From positions 1-5,120 of the forward strand of contig CAYJDR010000081.1 in assembly GCA_964368965.1 (NCBI GenBank): 5,120 bases of DNA, written 5' to 3'. Origin of the DNA: CAYJDR01 sp964368965 (GTDB lineage: Bacteria > Chrysiogenota > Deferribacteres > Deferribacterales > Mucispirillaceae). Of the stretch, positions 4,952-5,120 are shown one piece after another (positions within the stretch are counted from its first letter, which is position 1; each line of letters starts with the position of its first letter). The position numbers were made by a program, and so were the translations under genes. The notes beneath the pieces are model-generated. The model was not told where the DNA came from and ran no database searches. It saw nothing but the letters and a program-made list of their open reading frames with translations.

Positions 4952-5080
4952 ATGTTCGCTATCCCTCATCGCTTCACAACACTCGTTTAGAAAACAATTT
5001 TGTTATTACTTAACAAGTTTACGAGTTTTAGTAATAACTAATTGTTTCTTGTGAGCCACAAATGTAAAGCGAACATAAAA
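4948..5080. repeat. 133-bp nested inverted repeat
   Basis: The outer arms TTTTATGTTCGCT (4948-4960) and AGCGAACATAAAA (5068-5080) are a perfect 13-bp inverted repeat. Inside, TCACAA (4974-4979) matches TTGTGA (5049-5054). The inner arms AAACAATT plus GTTATTACT (4992-5010) match AGTAATAAC plus AATTGTTT (5030-5047) with a 2-versus-1 nt bulge, around a 19-nt loop. All segments are in register for one long cruciform or hairpin. It could be a miniature element without transposase, a dispersed repeat, or a structured RNA end. No target duplication was seen. Confidence 0.6.
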
Positions 5081-5085
5081 CTTCA
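5072..5085 (+). repeat. 14-bp direct repeat, right copy (AACATAAAACTTCA)
   Basis: This is the same sequence and orientation as 99-112. The first nine bases lie in the right outer arm of the inverted repeat. The downstream tail (5086-5120) holds no gene, but its last 20 bases can pair as GTG...TACC/GGTA...CAC, probably the start of another intergenic repeat cut by the window edge. Confidence 0.3.
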
Positions 5086-5120
5086 TGCTTTATGCCTTCG
5101 GTGCAATACCTCAGGTACAC

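Noticed and set aside
5028..5120. 30-codon minus-strand frame open to the right edge (stop at 5028-5030)
   Set aside because: It lies over the inverted repeat, has no visible start and an unconvincing composition; it could be a gene end, but the window cannot support it.

Overview
The window carries three convincing plus-strand genes in a moderately AT-rich genome with Gram-negative-type features. These are a Sec/lipobox outer-membrane-type lipoprotein with a non-Asp +2 residue, good sigma-70-like promoters, and dispersed intergenic palindromes of the 'CGTCATTGCGA...GGCAATCC' style. I cannot name the lineage from sequence alone. The large Big2/GLUG lipoprotein is typical of host-associated or anaerobic bacteria.

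Layout. Positions 1-120 hold two dispersed palindromic repeats facing each other and no convincing gene. Positions 121-467 are an AT-rich control region. It has overlapping alternative hairpins near 242-277 and two promoters sharing a TTGCTATAA core (-10 boxes at 369 and 430). Between them is a perfect 16-bp palindrome of the GAAC-N4-GTTC type, which matches the Gram-positive-type LexA (SOS) box. This region drives a two-gene operon: a DUF6291-type phage/plasmid replication protein (468-1259) overlapping by ATGA a small excisionase-like winged helix-turn-helix protein (1256-1489). The replication gene contains an in-frame array of AATGNN hexamers (765-840) that encodes an Asn-rich linker and could also act as an in-gene origin array.

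Positions 1490-1751 look like a scar. Straight after the operon comes an exact copy of the first gene's initiation signal (AGGTGAAACATGG), opening a 13-codon frame buried in an 8-bp hairpin. Opposite it is a minus-strand reading frame that looks like a decayed small gene. A near-consensus promoter (TTGACA-17-TATGAT) then starts the next transcription unit.

Positions 1752-4898 encode a 1048-residue lipoprotein: signal peptide and lipobox, Asn/Asp tether, one Big2 Ig-like domain, then three copies of a module built from an N-cap, 4/7/4 GLUG-type beta-helix coils and a closing segment. A strong rho-independent terminator follows at 4921-4951. The last 170 bases hold a long nested inverted repeat (4948-5080) and a non-coding tail. 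A 14-bp direct repeat lies near both ends of the window.

Working interpretation (inference): a small SOS-controlled replication/excision cassette, possibly a satellite-like element or prophage remnant, sits next to an independently transcribed surface lipoprotein gene. No integrase, capsid or terminase gene is visible, so autonomy of the element cannot be judged from this window.
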